64,000 bases of DNA from Tetradesmus obliquus. Its lineage: Eukaryota; Chlorophyta; Chlorophyceae; Sphaeropleales; Scenedesmaceae. Position 1 is the stretch's first letter. The number at the start of each line of letters is the position of its first letter. The position numbers were made by a program, and so were the translations under genes. Location of the stretch: assembly GCA_030272155.1 (NCBI GenBank), contig CP126200.1, positions 1,178,001 to 1,242,000 of the forward strand, in the 5' to 3' direction. Positions 11,001-21,576 of this stretch are shown here, piece after piece. Under the pieces are notes generated by a model. That model saw nothing but the letters and a program-made list of their open reading frames with translations, did not search any database and was not told the origin of the DNA.

Positions 11001-14000
11001 GCGTCCTTTGACCGGGCCATCACCTGCTAGGCCTGCGTTGCTGCCCTCATCTTCAATGTTGCATGCTCACTGTGCCATCCTGTGTCTTCTCTCTTCGCTC
11101 CTGCCAGGCATCACCCCGGAGCGCCTGGCCTCGTTTGACCGGGCCATCCGCAGCCCGCCGCAGAAGTTCCCAGAGCAGGTGCTGCCGCAGCTGACGGAGG
11201 ACCTGATCGCGTACAGGTGCGGCTGGTGAACTGCTATGTGAGATAAATTTACTTATGGGCGCAAGCATTGCTGCGATAATAGGACCTGGTTGCGTACAGC
11301 TGTGGCTGCTGAAGCGTCTAGTGCAATGCAGCGAGTGCGGCAGTACGGCGAACTCCTTGTCGCAGCATCGCCGGCAGGTTGCGCCGTGCATGCTTGCAGC
11401 GCGGCAGAGTGCTGGGTGTGCTGTTGCAGACTTCGGTTCTCAGTGATTGCTGATGGGTGTGTTCTGCTATGTTGTGATGTTCTGCAGGCGCACGCTGGCT
11501 GCGGTGCACAGCGGTGCGGACCTGTCTGCTGCCATCGATGGCGTGCTGGGCTACGACGCGGGCGAGTGCAAGGGTGGGTGCCAACAGATGTCATCATGAT
11601 GTTCTTGCTTATCATCAGTGCAATGCACCCTGCAGTTCACGTCAGTGTGCCTGGCGTTCTGGGCTATGATGCTGGACAGCGCAAGGGTGAATGCGCGGTT
11701 GTGACATCTGATGACATCTGATAGCAGCTGTTTGCAATCACTGCTAGAACGCTTCCATCTGGCAGATATCGGGTAGGGTGTCATTGCAGCTTGTTGACTG
11801 TGTTGTGTGTTGGTTGACCACTGCGTACGATTATTCTGCGCATGTGCTTGCTGCAGCACTGGTTCATTTTCTGCTGGTTGACCCTTGCATCGTTTGTGCA
11901 TGCGCCTCACACTCTTTTCTATCTCATACGCTGCTGCTCCCTGCAGGCAAGCGCGTGAAGGTTGAGCCACTGTCAGGCGTGGCCACGCCGCGCCTCAAGC
12001 AGCTGCTGTCAGCGCTGCTGCAGGTCGTGCAGGGCAGCACAAGCCCAGGTGGCACACCCTCAGCCACACGGCCAGGCACGCCGGCAGGCGATGCTCCAGG
12101 CACAGCCTTCGCTAACAACGTCGTCAGCACTGGACGCATCCGCATCAGCGACGAGTTTGTTAGTAACGGCGTTAGTAACAACGGGAGTAACAGCGGCGGG
12201 ATCAACAAGGTGTCTGCGATGATGAGCATGGACCGCTGCGTGAAGCTGCAGGCGCTGGTGGTGGCGGCGCGTGCATGCCTGGCGCCACACATCCGCGCCG
12301 GCAACGCAGCATGCCAGGGGCGGTGAGCAGCTAGATATTCGCAGGACAGCATGTTGCGAGTGCGGTTCTGTTGCTTTGCACATGGTGCTTTGGGTTCTTC
12401 TGCTGCCTGCTGAGCTGCATGCAGCATTGCTTGGTAGCTCCCAGCTTTGCAGCAGTAAAGTTATTGCTGCCTCCCCACATATGCCTGCTCATCACGCCCT
12501 TACGCTTCATGTGCCCCCCCCCCCCCCCTATTTTCCTCTTCGTCTCTCCTCCTGTAGGCTGCGTGACGTGCTGTTCCTAGACTTGGCCCTCGAGCTCGCC
12601 GGCAAGGGTGCACTAGAGCAGGGCCTGGCAGCAGTGCGTGCAGCAGCCCCTTCCACGCTGCTTGGAGGCCTACTGGCGCTGCTGGCGCAGCCGGTGGCGA
12701 GTGCATGCCTGAGCTCACTGCCCGGGCAGGGTGGCAATGCGGCGCTGCTGGCGGTGGCGGCGCAGCTGCAGCAGCTGAGCCAGGAGCATGCAGGTGTGTG
12801 AATTCGCAGTTGCCACACAAGGTTGCTGGGGTTTGATGTGTTCTTGCATGTGGTAGGATCCAGCCTGGTGGGTGGTGCAAAAGCATTTGGCCTATACCCA
12901 ACAGCCAGGGCAGGCACGAAGCAGCAACGCCATTTCATGCACGTTTGTTGCCAACAAAATCTATGCTACAGGTGATAGCAGCTGCAACTGCATTCAAGCC
13001 TGCAACATGCTGCTGTGTGCTGTGCTGTGCTGCTGCAGGCCTTGATGCGCGCGCCAAGGCACGCCACGCGCTGTCGCTGATTGAGCGGCTGCGCGTGCTG
13101 CTGGTGGCCAACAGCAGCAGCGCCACCAGCATGCTGCAGCCCACAGCTTACGCGCTGGCCAAGGCCCTGGAGGTGCGCGGCTGGCTGGGGTGGTGATCAG
13201 ATGCGGCTGTCTTCCTGCACTCTTGAGGGCACCCTACATGTGTGCATGGCAAAAGCGTCTGGTGGAGGTGGTACAACTGGCGCGCACACAAGTGATGGGC
13301 TTGCTTGTTCATGTGCCCTGTCTGTCATGCTGCAGGTTGAGGATAAGGAGCTGCTGGGCCTGGTCAGTGTGCTGCACACGTGCTGGACAGTGAGCACCGC
13401 ACCTTCGTGAACGTTGTCGAGCCTGCAAACTGCTGTGTGTGCCGGGTGGCTGCAGGTTGAGGACAAGGAGCCGCTGGGCCCGGTCAGCCTGCTGGCGGAG
13501 GAGGTGGTGCGCGGCAGCGCGGCTGCTGCCCTGAGCCAGTTGCTGACAGCGGTGGAGCCCAGGTGGGCAGTCAATGTCGCTGCAGCACCATTTTGTGGTG
13601 TGCGATTTGGTGTTGTAGTAGCGCACCTTGGCGGCATGCTGCATGCCCGCTGCTGACAGAAGTGGAGCCCAGTGAGGTGCCACAACTGCAGCAGCAGCAG
13701 CGCGCCCCGTAGCTATATAATGGGCTAGCAGCTACACACAGCAATGTGCCTGGCTGCACATGCGCATCAACTGTATGTGTGCATGATCCAACTCGCTCCA
13801 CCGCCGCACCCCGCAAGTCTCTATTCTCACTCGCTGTGCCCTGCCCCATTTGCTGCTGCTGCTGCTGCAGTCTGCGCCGCTGCGCGGGCGTGGGCGCCTG
13901 GTCCATCGTGAGTCGCCTGCCCACCCAGGTCAGCGGCTCCCTCAGCCGCCTGCAGCCCTGCCTCTCCCAGCTGCAGCCCGGCCTGCTGCAGCAGGGCCAG

Positions 14001-16992
14001 GGGCCTGTCATTTTGGTGCTGCAGCGCCTGGCAGGCGAGGAGGAGGTGCCGCCTGGTGTGGTGGGCGTGGTGGTGCTCGGGGACTGCCCGGATGTGCTGA
14101 GCCATGCGGCTGTGCGGGCGAGGAATTGCAGGGTGCCGGTGGTGGCGTGTCCCAGGTGAGAGCAGTGGCGGCTGGTTGGCAGCAGTTCAGGGTGGTGTGG
14201 AGTTCATGCATGCAGTTTGTTGTCATTTGGCTGTGCGGGCGCGGAACTGCAGGGTGCCTGTGGTGGCTTGCCCTGGTGAGAGTGGTGGTGCTTGGCGGCA
14301 AGCGCATCTGGTTTGTTGACTTGCATGTTGCATCTAGACGAGGGCGGCAGATGGCGTGCACGCCGCGGTGGTTGCTTGCCCCAGGTGAGAGCCGTGGCAA
14401 TTGGTTGGCAGTAGGCAGGGTGGTGTGGAGTTTATGCGCGCAATTTGTTGTCATGTGGATGTGCGGGCGAGGAACTGCAGGGTGCCAGTGGTGGCGTGCC
14501 CAAGGTGAGAATGTTTGTTGTTAACCTGGCAGGAAATGTGTGAGGCCTGCTTGTGCACATAGCGCAGTGGGTGATGGCAAGTGACACAGCCAACGTTCCA
14601 CAGCACGATACTACAGCGCCACTTGCGCTTGCGCCTGCGCCTGGTTGTGCTCATACTCATGCTGATGCTGTGATGTTTGTCTTTTATCCCGATCGTGTTT
14701 GTATCAAACAGTGCATCTGTTGCTGCGGCTGCGGCTGCTTACTGAACCTGTGCTGCAGCTCTGAGGAGGCCGTGTTGTCCCCGATCATGGCGATGGGACA
14801 ATTGGCTTCCAGTTACACTGACCTGGCGTACAACTGCTGCTGCTGCTTGCTGCCAATCTGCCCTGCAGCTCTGAGGAGGCCGTGGTCTCCCACATTGCGG
14901 CGCTGGCAGGCAAGCAGGTCACACTAGCCATCAATGGAGATGACGTCAGCATCACAGAGGCAGCGGCAGCAGCAGCAGCGCATTCAGCTCCTGCAAGTGC
15001 TGCTGCTGCTGCCAGCAACGGCCACGCCAAGCAGCAGCAGCAGCTGGTGGCGTCAGGCCGCTGGGACGGCAGCAGCTGGGCCTTGACGCCAGAGCAGTAT
15101 GCACCTGGCGTGGTGGGAGCTAAGGCGATGAGTGCACAGAAGCTAGCCTTGGCTGCAGCAGGCACCAAGTCTAACCTCAAGGCAGTATCCAGCTTGAACG
15201 GCAGCAGCAGCAGCAGCAACGGCAATGGCAAGTCTGGCGGAGGCTTCTTTGATGCACTGCTAGGCCGTAGCAGGAATGGAAGCTCTGCTACAGCCGAGGC
15301 AGTGCAGCAGCAGCAGGAGATGCTGCAGCTGCCAGCCTGGCTGAAAGTGCCGCAGTCTGTGGCGCTGCCGCATGGAGCTTTTGAGGCTGTACTGCAGGAC
15401 CCGGTCAACGCGGGTGTTGCTGGGCAGCTGCAGCAGCTGGTGGCGCAGGTGGCGGCAGCTGAGGAGGCGGCGGCTAACAACGGCGGCTCGGGCGGGGCGT
15501 CTGATGGAGACCTGCAGCACATCAGGTGAGGAGGGGGCGTGAAATCGCAGCTGCTGCTGTTGCAAGCAGTTGTGCAGAAGAATGCGCGGCTGCAGTGTTG
15601 TATGGCTCCTGCATTGGTTCAGTATGCGTGCAATGGGTGTGGTACGTGCGTCTAAAGGCCCCTGCTTTCATCAAATTTGGCCACAGACGTCAACATTCAT
15701 TGTGCTTTCCTGCCCATTGCTGGTGACATGTGCAGGAGGTTGGTGCTTCAGCTGCAGGCGCCCGCAGCACTGGGCCAGCAGCTAGACACGCAGCTGTCCA
15801 GCCTCGCTGCAGCAGCAGCAACCGGCAACGGCAGCAGCAGCAGCTACAGCTGGGACGCAGCCTGGGCAGCGGTCAAGGGTGTGTGGGCCAGCCAGTGGAA
15901 TGACAGGGCACTCGCAGCACTGCGCAAGGCGCGGCTGCCGCTGCAGCAGCTGCGCATGGGCGTGCTGCTGCAGCCGCTGCTGCCTGCACGCTACAGCTGG
16001 GTGGCGCACACTGTGAATCCTGCAAGCGGCAGTGCTGCTGAGGTGTCTGTGCAGCTGGTGGTTGGGCTAGGGGAGGTCCTTGTTGGCAACTACCCTGGGA
16101 GAGCTCTGAGTGGGGTCATCCGCAGAGACTCCCTGACTGCTGCACTGCAGCAGGCCTTGAGCGGCAGCAGCAGCGGCGGCATTGGTGGGGTGCTTGCAGG
16201 ACTGCAGCCGCCTGTGCCTGAAGATGCTCAGCTGCTGTCAGCTGTTGAGGTGGTGTCGTATCCCTCCAAGGATGCTGCGGTGGTACCTGCTGGCATGTCC
16301 CTGCCCTGCGAGGTCCGCAACGGCAATGGCAATGGCAACGGCAGCAGGAATGGCAATGGCGCTAGTGCTGCTGCTGGCGAGGTTGTGTTCATGGCGCGCT
16401 CGGACTCCAATGCAGAGGATCTGCCAGGGTGAGTTAGTGCTGAGTACAGCTGTCTATTGCTCAGGTGCAGGTGCTGTTATGTTTGAAAATGAGCTAGGCG
16501 CAGCAGGCTAGTCAGTGCGGGTTGTGATCAGCGTCTATCGCGGGCTGGTTCAGCTGCGGGTGCTGTGTTGAGTGGGCTGGGTGGAGCAGCACGAAGGGGC
16601 CTGTACAACATGACATGTGCCGTGGCTGCTGGAGCAGGTGTCACCACTTAAACATTCAAACCCACGTCCATGGTCGGGAAACTCACCTGTCACTTCTGTT
16701 GCTGTGCCTCTCCTGTTTGCTGTGTTGCAGGTTTGCGGGCGCGGGCCTGTTCGACAGCCTGCCAAGCGCCCCCACCCGCTCAGTGCTGATCGACTATGCA
16801 AAGGAGCCCCTGGTGTGGGACAAGGCTGCTGCTGCAACGCTGCTGTGGCAGTGCGCTCTGGCGGCTCTGGCAGCAGAGCAGGCAGTGGCAGCAGCAGATG
16901 GGGAGCTTGAGGAGGGTGTGGGGCAGGATGTGGAAGGGTGTGTCACACCTGATGGCGCCATCTGGCTGCTGCAGGCGAGGCCCCAGGTGTGA
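3166..16992 (+). CDS. GWD1: alpha-glucan water dikinase (starch phosphorylation), 22 exons
   Basis: GWD transfers the beta-phosphate of ATP to C6 of starch glucosyl units in the plastid, opening granules to degradation. Exons by splice junctions: 3166-3537, 3965-4338, 4796-4981, 5189-5429, 5717-5830, 6160-6466, 6993-7149, about 7531-8193, 9135-9230, 9507-9783, 10095-10229, 10388-10526, 11108-11216, 11488-11573, 11947-12322, 12558-12793, 13039-13172, 13456-13562, 13871-14155, 14869-15525, 15736-16428, 16731-16992. This gives about 2,000 residues; land-plant GWDs have about 1,400, and low-complexity insertions explain much of the excess. The Ser/Ala/Arg-rich start fits a transit peptide. LHWG and LHWS motifs mark two CBM45-like regions. 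Diagnostic blocks are WNHNYNVKPREIS, EEWHQKLHNNSSPDD, DVLSHAAVRARN with the phosphorylated His, ARSDSNAEDLPGFAGAGL and the terminal LLQARPQV. ATG 3166 starts the open frame. The exon 7/8 junction is uncertain. Family identity is very secure. Confidence 0.95.
3965..4981 (+). other. GWD1: GWD first CBM45-like starch-binding region (exons 2-3)
   Basis: The exon translates with LHWGTVARQGDRWQPPPAGW, the Trp-bearing signature of family 45 carbohydrate-binding modules, and the next exon carries GGLSFLVKTSNNKWLGNA and DFWYP, the second half of the same fold. In plant GWD these tandem modules bind raw starch weakly and reversibly. The spacing LHWG ... W..PP ... SFLVK is what I rely on. Confidence 0.75.
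5189..5429 (+). other. GWD1: GWD exon 4 with His/Asn-rich insertion
   Basis: After a short conserved-looking start (LAAVPVPAPAPQRSRSRSGE) the exon encodes about 25 residues made almost only of His and Asn, from roughly 5290 to 5365. It then resumes with EPELPNAGRREKEPAFDETQ. The frame is kept through the tract and the exon ends in phase 0 at GTGCGT, so the tract is probably translated. It lies in the linker between the two CBM45-like regions. Confidence 0.75.
6160..7149 (+). other. GWD1: GWD second CBM45-like region (exons 6-7)
   Basis: Exon 6 encodes HEWPVKGHPSTPFVIASAAL, then SPGLVLHWSAVGAEG and LPEGWSTLPDMSWDAG, and exon 7 continues with GFWDTPMTRHLLQRPSAAD. The LHWS and W-x-LP pattern repeats that of the first module. 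A copy of the exon 6 start lies just upstream at about 6023-6084 with its own CTGCAG acceptor. Confidence 0.75.
8110..8805 (+). repeat. tandem copies of GWD exon 8 end plus donor (4 copies)
   Basis: The last 28 codons of exon 8 (FLRDFEPQPLDLSGLGWGLS and on) with the GTGGGT donor and about 90 bases of intron recur at about 8110-8298, 8299-8489 and 8490-8600, and as a decayed copy near 8732-8805. The first three are nearly identical and keep the donor. The unit is about 190 bp. Confidence 0.9.
10789..10820. repeat. 32-bp perfect palindrome in a GWD intron
   Basis: The sequence reads TGCGCCTGTTCATGGT followed immediately by its exact reverse complement, centred on a KpnI-like GGTACC. Flanks extend the symmetry imperfectly (TCAATTAA on the left, TCAAATGATTGA on the right). 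It lies in the intron between exons 12 and 13, in a locally AT-rich stretch. Confidence 0.95.
13871..14155 (+). other. GWD1: GWD phosphohistidine-domain exon
   Basis: This exon encodes the swivelling domain: SIVSRLPTQVSG, VILVLQRLAGEEEVP, GVVGVVVLGDCPDVLSHAAV. The His codon at 14103-14105 corresponds to the histidine that is transiently phosphorylated in GWD and related PPDK-like enzymes. The surrounding LSHAAVRARN is intact, so the enzyme is predicted to be active. It begins at a CTG-repeat acceptor and ends at GTGAGA. Confidence 0.9.
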
Positions 16993-17148
16993 TCACACTG
17001 TGTTACATGACATGGTATGTGACAAAGCATGACAGTATATGGGCAGCAACCAGATGGGGAGCTTGAGGAAGGGGTGGGGCAGGACGTGCAGGGCTGTGTC
17101 ACGCCTGATGGCGCCATTCAGCTGCTGCAGGCAAGGCCTCAAGTGTGA
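16731..17148 (+). repeat. GWD last exon and duplicated 3' end with second stop
   Basis: The last exon ends DGELEEGVGQDVEG ... LLQARPQV and TGA at 16990-16992. About 60 bases further on, the same segment recurs at roughly 17044-17148, encoding DGELEEGVGQDVQG ... IQLLQARPQV and again TGA. The copy falls in the 3' UTR. Confidence 0.9.
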
Positions 17149-17178
17149 TGACATGTTAGGTCTGGTTACAATATGTTA

Positions 17179-17183
17179 TGTAA
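17179..17183 (+). terminator. possible TGTAA polyadenylation signal of GWD
   Basis: TGTAA is the usual poly(A) signal of chlorophycean algae. This copy lies about 190 bases after the GWD stop, just beyond the duplicated 3' end. Placement is inferred from position only. Confidence 0.35.
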
Positions 17184-19480
17184 CATGTCGGTTGGTGTCA
17201 TGGATGAGGATGCGGTGTAGGTGGTGCGAATGGCTGGGTCAGGCGCTTGGTTATTGCTTGCAGTCATGTGTTGGGTGGAGGCACCAGCTGCAGCATGCGT
17301 TGTCAGGTGTTGATGCATAATAGGACGTTGTTCTGCTAGTACATGGCGTGTGTGATGACGGAATAGTGCTGGGTTTGGCTGAGGTTTGCTGCGGTTGTGG
17401 AAGAACAGACTGTGCGGCGCATTATGGGTGTTTTGCGGTGTGTGGCAGCAGCGATAGCATCACTGCTTGTGTTTGGTTTGGCAGCGGCTGCAACAGCAAC
17501 GCCAGCAGCTTCTGCGTGCTGTTTGCATATGTAACGCAGGTGTGCTTTCGTGTTGTGCTACTATTGTTCTGCATGGATTTGCAGCTGCAGTTGATGCGGG
17601 CTCGAGCCTGCATTGGTGCCACAGCAGCAGGTGATGTTATGTATTGGTGTTATTCAGGACGCGATGAAGAAAGCAGCAGCAGGAGCCATGATACTGTGCA
17701 AGTATCTCGTCATATCTCGTCCTCATTGTGCATTGTGTTGATCCTGCCAGCGCAGGACTCGATACATGCGGCTGTCTGGCAGTTCATTCATCTGGTGCTG
17801 CTACATTGTGCTGTGGCTTTGGCTTTGCAGTATGTGACAGGGGTGGGTGATTTGGGCGGGGTTGGGGATGGTGGGGTTGGGGGAGGCATGGAGGTTGCAA
17901 CGCAGCTGGATAGCTGGGGCTGGGGTTGGGTTGGGCGGTGCATCACACCCTGATGATTGATTGATTGCTTGATCCTGGCAGATGAAACAGAGCTCTTGCA
18001 TGCTCTTGCGTGCGATTGTGGCATGACATGACACCGGCATTGTACTCTACACAGCAGCTGCTGCTGTCCCATGATCCACTACTACTATGACGTATGTACA
18101 CGTACTGTACTAGATTGCTGGATAAGCATTATCCGGTGGTGAAAGGTGCGCATGCAGTGCAAACCTCGTGGCGTGCATGTGCATGCAGTGTGTGTTGCCA
18201 TCAGCATAGTTTGCATCATGCTGCCACTCACGCTGTGCATCCTGCGTCTGACATGGTGTGTGCTGGTTATCAACAAACAGGCTCTGCATGCGGTTTTCTG
18301 GGTCGCACTGTGTGTATTGATGCTGACTACAGCACTAGCAGTATGAAGTCCTCTTGGTGTGTGTGCAGTCGGCATCTGGCGTGTGTCATTCCAACAGCTC
18401 AAAGAGTTGAGTTGCTGCGGCACGCTTCGGAGCTCTTTTTCATATCTAGCCATGATGTAACGCGCTCATCACAATGTATGTATGGTGTTTGGAACGGTAG
18501 GTGCTGGCTAGTTTTACGTGGCATTAAAACCGCACTGGAAAACAACACCAGAATATGGCGCAGGTACACTCGTCACAAGTCTGCAGGCCTGTGATCAGTT
18601 GCTGCGCAGGCTGGCTGCCCGGGCTGCAATAGCATGGCTCTAAGATGTATGGCGGAGTCTAATGCTGCACGCTGCAGCTGCAAGTGCACTAAGAGTCGTC
18701 ACCTGGGCTTGCAGTGCATTGACAATGCACCAGAACCCTAACACCTGCCTCCAACAGTCCTATGTTACGGCCTGCCCGCTGCACTCGACGCCCTTGCAGC
18801 GTCTTTCGCCCACGCACGACTGTACCTGCAATCTTTCAGGATGAAGGCATGCTGACGCGGGCAGTAAGTGCGCTTAGAACTGACACAGCACCGTCCAGTA
18901 CAACTGCAGCAGCAGCAGCACGCAGATCAGCTTGTCAGAATAAACACATTGCCCGCTCCGACATCTTAGGTCCAATTATATATTCGATTCAGCGTTTGAG
19001 CAGGCCGATTGGACTTACGGCCAGAGCTGTTCCGATGTCCAATCCAATAAGGTGCGTGGTGCTGCTGCGCAGCCTTGGCGCTTACGATGCACCTGTTTTC
19101 GTCTATATGAGCCTGTTTTATGGCGCTTGTAAGCGCATGAAGCGTCATCAAGTAGTCAACCAGGCTTTCATGCCTAGCAGCACTGTTGCTGCTGCTAGTG
19201 CCCTCTATCTGTGCTAGCAGGTGACGTGCAGGCTGTGCTGCACGTGCAATGAGCAGCACCGAATATTGATTGATATACAGCGTATAATTGCTTGTTGTGG
19301 TGGTTGAATGCACCTGCGCCCAGCAGCTGCAGCACGAAGCAGTTGGGCCTTTCGGCAGCACTGTGCTGCATTCATGCACATTCATGCTCCTGCACGGAGA
19401 GTAAGCAGTGCCACACGCATGCCTTGTGCTGTGCCTTTACCTGATGTGAGTGTCATAATTCTTGCCCCAGCACCAGAAAA
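17184..19480. other. intergenic region between GWD and HEN1, no gene recognised
   Basis: Only short, compositionally biased frames occur here. The HEN1 first exon and promoter should lie near its right end. A candidate ATG with a short coding stretch before a GTGACC donor occurs near 19487-19518, but nothing confirms it. Confidence 0.4.
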
Positions 19481-19486
19481 CACCAC

Positions 19487-19686
19487 AATGCGCTGCGTGA
19501 CGTCTGCCAGAAGCAGGTGACCTACACGCCTGCTTTGCACTGTAACTGCACACCGCTCCAACGCCCTTGGACTGCCTGCGCTGACATACTGCTGCTGAAA
19601 CAACACTTCCCTGAGTGCTACAGTGCGCTTCAAGGGATTCTACGAGCGGCTGCGGATCCATGCACCATGCCTTGTGCTGTGACCAC

Positions 19687-19749
<63 letters not shown>

Positions 19750-20466
19750 TTGCTGCTGCACCAACATGGCCGCCCACACTGCAGTGCGCTGCAGGAATTC
19801 TACCAGCGGCTGCACATGCCGCCCAGCAGCATCGAGTACACCACCTCCACCTACTGCCTGGACAGGTGGGGGCGGCTGGCAGGCCTGAGGTGGAAGAGGC
19901 ACAATGTTGCCGCCATACGACCATACCATCAGGATGCAACATGTGCCTGCCTGCCACCTGCTTGGTGAACCCCTCGCGCGCAAACCTGCCTGGTCTGTGC
20001 CTGCGGGCCTGAGCAGGCGGAGCAGCGCTTTGTGGTCTGTGAAGCTGCCTGCCGTACCAGGAATACCATCTGCACTGAAGTTTATTTCACTAAACTCTGA
20101 TACCTGTTTCTGCTCTTTCCTGTGCCTGCAGGCCTGAGCAGGCTGAGCAGCGCTTTGTGTGCTCAGTGAAGCTGCCTGCAGTGGTGCTGGGCGATGAAGG
20201 CGGCGTGGTGCGGCAGGTGTTGAGTGAAGAGGTATTTCAAGGGGAAGGAAGGAAGAAGGCTGATGCCAAGGTGGGCCATCGGCTGGGAATCAGCGTGGTG
20301 ACAGACATGAACAATCAATGCATGCACGCGGCTGCGACTGCTCTCAGCTGATACTGGTTCTGCAGTAGCTGCAATGCATTGCACAATTAATGCCGCCATG
20401 TCCGCTATGCTGCAGCCAGCCCTGAAACAGTGGATTTTCACAGTTGTGGCTGCTGTGTCTGCTTCG

Positions 20467-20516
<50 letters not shown>

Positions 20517-21285
20517 CACACCTTCTTTGTCTGCAGAGGGACGCGGCTGCCGCCGCTCTGGTGTACCTGCACCAGCAGCCCCTGTGGCAGCAGCTGCAGC
20601 AGCAGCGCCAGGCGCCTCTCCAAGACGTTCTGGCCGCCTGCTTGACAAACCAGGTGTGTTGATTGTTTGCTGTTACTTGGTGCCGCTTCGTTCATCTGCG
20701 CTGTGTCTGCAGCCGTGTCTGGCTGCAGGGGCAGCTTGCTGTGCACTGTTGGAGCGTGCGGTGGTCGTGTGAAGCATCGTATTGAAGCGGCACCAGCACT
20801 TGCACAAGCAGAGCTGAAAGGGAATTCGGTGCTGGCCGCTTGCATGGCCACCCAGGTGGGTGGATGTGTTGGAGGAGGGGGCTGGGGGTGCCATACAGGG
20901 TTACTGCACCAAGGTGCAAGCCACTTAAGCATGCGTCAGGTCTGCTCAACCTGTGCCAGGTATTTAGTATGCTCCACATACATGTCCTTCCGGAGACAAA
21001 GTGTGGGTGGTGTGGGTGGTGTCTGTTGCGGAGTGGTAGTTTGACGATGTCAGCTTTCAGCTGCCATCTTCAACTTATCACTCTACAACAGGCACTACTG
21101 CATAGGCTTTGAATGAGCTGTGATGCTGGTGCTGGGGATCCCAAAGTGCTTTTGGTGGTGCCAGCATGATCTTTGTACGCTGTGAACTTCCGTACTGGTG
21201 GCAGCCAAGCAGCTCAAGAGAGGCAGGTCCAGCCGCGATGGTTAGGAGCTGTTGCTGCTGGTGCTGCTGGTGGTGGTGGCTCATC

Positions 21286-21316
<31 letters not shown>

Positions 21317-21544
21317 AATGCGAAAAGGGCATCATCAAGGATGCTGAGCTCAGGGCTCACTGGACCTACTGCCAGCAGTACCCACTGGCACACCCAGCAC
21401 AGCAGCAGCAGCAGCAGCAGCGGCAGCAGGATGAGCCAGCAGCAGCAGCAGCAGCGCAGGCTGGTGCATCCCGTGAGGTGCTGCTGCCACTGACTGCCCT
21501 GGCTCACTCCAAGCAGCTGCTGCAGTGGCTGCGCCAGCAGCACA

Positions 21545-21576
<32 letters not shown>

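Noticed and set aside
12514-12528. Run of 15 C
   Set aside because: Simple homopolymer in a GWD intron just before the acceptor of exon 16; may affect sequencing accuracy but has no feature value.
19630-19983. Poly-Cys, poly-Leu and poly-Gln frames
   Set aside because: They are six-frame readings of a (CTG)n tract in an intron of HEN1 and are not separate genes.
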